From: JBDHUV01 sp039809365
GTDB lineage: Bacteria; Patescibacteriota; Microgenomatia; Levybacterales; GWA1-39-11
DNA length: 5,583 nucleotides
Direction: 5' to 3'
NCBI GenBank assembly: GCA_039809365.1
Contig: JBDHUV010000046.1
Coordinates: 1 to 5,583, forward strand
Shown here: positions 5,191-5,583 of the stretch, in pieces
How the letters are laid out: every line of letters starts with the position of its first letter
Position numbering within the stretch: the first letter of the stretch is position 1
Notes under the pieces: generated by a model
Database searches by the model: none
What the model was told of the DNA's origin: nothing
The model's input: only the letters and a program-made list of their open reading frames with translations
Position numbers and translations under genes: made by a program

Positions 5191-5583
5191 TTATTTTTTC
5201 TTTACTTGAGTAAAGTGTTCGTGTGCTGTGTGATAATCATAAAGTTCTTTATCTGTAAACCAATGACTAATCTCTTGCTTTGCCTCCTCTTCATCACCAG
5301 AAGCATGAATTAAATTAGGAATACCTACTCCTTGATCATCAGCATATGCAAAACTCATGTGAGAGTAATCTCCTCTGATTGTTCCAGGAGGTGCAGATTT
5401 TGGCTCAGTAGTACCAACCATTTTTCGTACTAATGAAACAGCCTCAACTCCTTCTAATACAACAGCAAGAACTGGGCCTGTCTGCATCATATCCAGAGTT
5501 ATATCAAATACTTTTTGTCCACGACGAGAAATCATTTTCCCAATATCTTCATAATGATGATGAAAATGTTCTTTATCTGGAGC
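5191..5583 (-). CDS. ndk: Nucleoside-diphosphate kinase, 5' end cut by window
   Basis: Ndk transfers the gamma phosphate between nucleoside triphosphates and diphosphates through a phosphohistidine, balancing NTP and dNTP pools in the cytoplasm. The frame is open to the right edge (130 visible residues, beginning APDKEHF), so the ATG at 5535 is internal and the true start lies outside; by comparison with the family some 35–45 residues are missing. Visible family features are HYEDIG, the strand GPVLAVVLEG followed by VSLVRKMVGTTEPKSAPPGTIRGDYSH, and the active-site segment NLIHASGD, with the catalytic His encoded at 5307–5305, then the EI..WF…EL.DY C-terminal pattern. Between RGD and NLIH there are 17 residues where the common enzyme has about 7, an insertion of roughly ten residues. 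The stop is TAA at 5193–5191. No clear intrinsic terminator follows, only A/T-rich DNA leading into the promoter of the alpha-CTD-like gene. Confidence 0.93.
   Translation of the reverse strand, partial: APDKEHFHHHYEDIGKMISRRGQKVFDITLDMMQTGPVLAVVLEGVEAVSLVRKMVGTTEPKSAPPGTIRGDYSHMSFAYADDQGVGIPNLIHASGDEEEAKQEISHWFTDKELYDYHTAHEHFTQVKKK

Noticed and set aside
5171..5208. Possible ndk terminator (AAAGAA/TTCTTT followed by a T-run on the minus strand)
   Set aside because: The stem is six pairs with only one G–C pair, too weak to call an intrinsic terminator.
1..5583. Alternative genetic code with UGA as glycine, as in some candidate phyla
   Set aside because: All conserved genes read through without any in-frame TGA and glycine motifs use GGN codons, so there is no support for recoding, although the window has no TGA stop either.

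Overview
The window is an A+T-rich bacterial segment (sampled stretches of the + strand genes run roughly 27–38% G+C). It carries seven protein genes, two of them cut by the window edges, and one tRNA gene. Several traits suggest a small-genome bacterium, perhaps of the Patescibacteria/CPR radiation: a membrane-anchored DsbA-like protein with a short cytoplasmic tail, a 225-residue TruB without a PUA domain, an ndk with an insertion before the active-site histidine, and little use of Shine-Dalgarno sequences. That placement is inference from protein character only; there is no rRNA or other strong phylogenetic marker. No reading frame needs UGA as sense, and every visible stop is TAA or TAG, so the standard code fits.

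Layout. Left block, minus strand: a 5'-complete, 3'-truncated DsbA-like thiol-disulfide oxidoreductase (1–535), with an unrecognised protein (571–1278) upstream of it. Centre, plus strand: tRNA-Arg(CCU) (1340–1412), a two-domain ABC-F ATPase (1455–2936), an EamA/DMT-type ten-helix transporter (3050–3898), and truB 13 bp behind it (3912–4589). Right block, minus strand: a small protein with an RNA polymerase alpha-C-terminal-domain-like fold (4664–5056), then the 3' part of ndk (5191–5583). truB converges on the alpha-CTD gene; the hypothetical gene diverges from the tRNA.

The centre block has a translation and RNA-maintenance flavour: a tRNA, a ribosome-associated ABC-F candidate and a tRNA pseudouridine synthase, with an unrelated transporter between them.

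The most unusual part is 4607–5164. It is a self-contained transcription unit: near-consensus promoter, structured 5' leader, strong Shine-Dalgarno, alpha-CTD-like gene and intrinsic terminator. It is about 49% G+C. By contrast, the A+T-rich neighbours lack Shine-Dalgarno sequences, and several have a -10-like box ending only 6–7 nt before the ATG, which predicts leaderless mRNAs. The island therefore differs from its surroundings in base composition and in its apparent mode of translation initiation.
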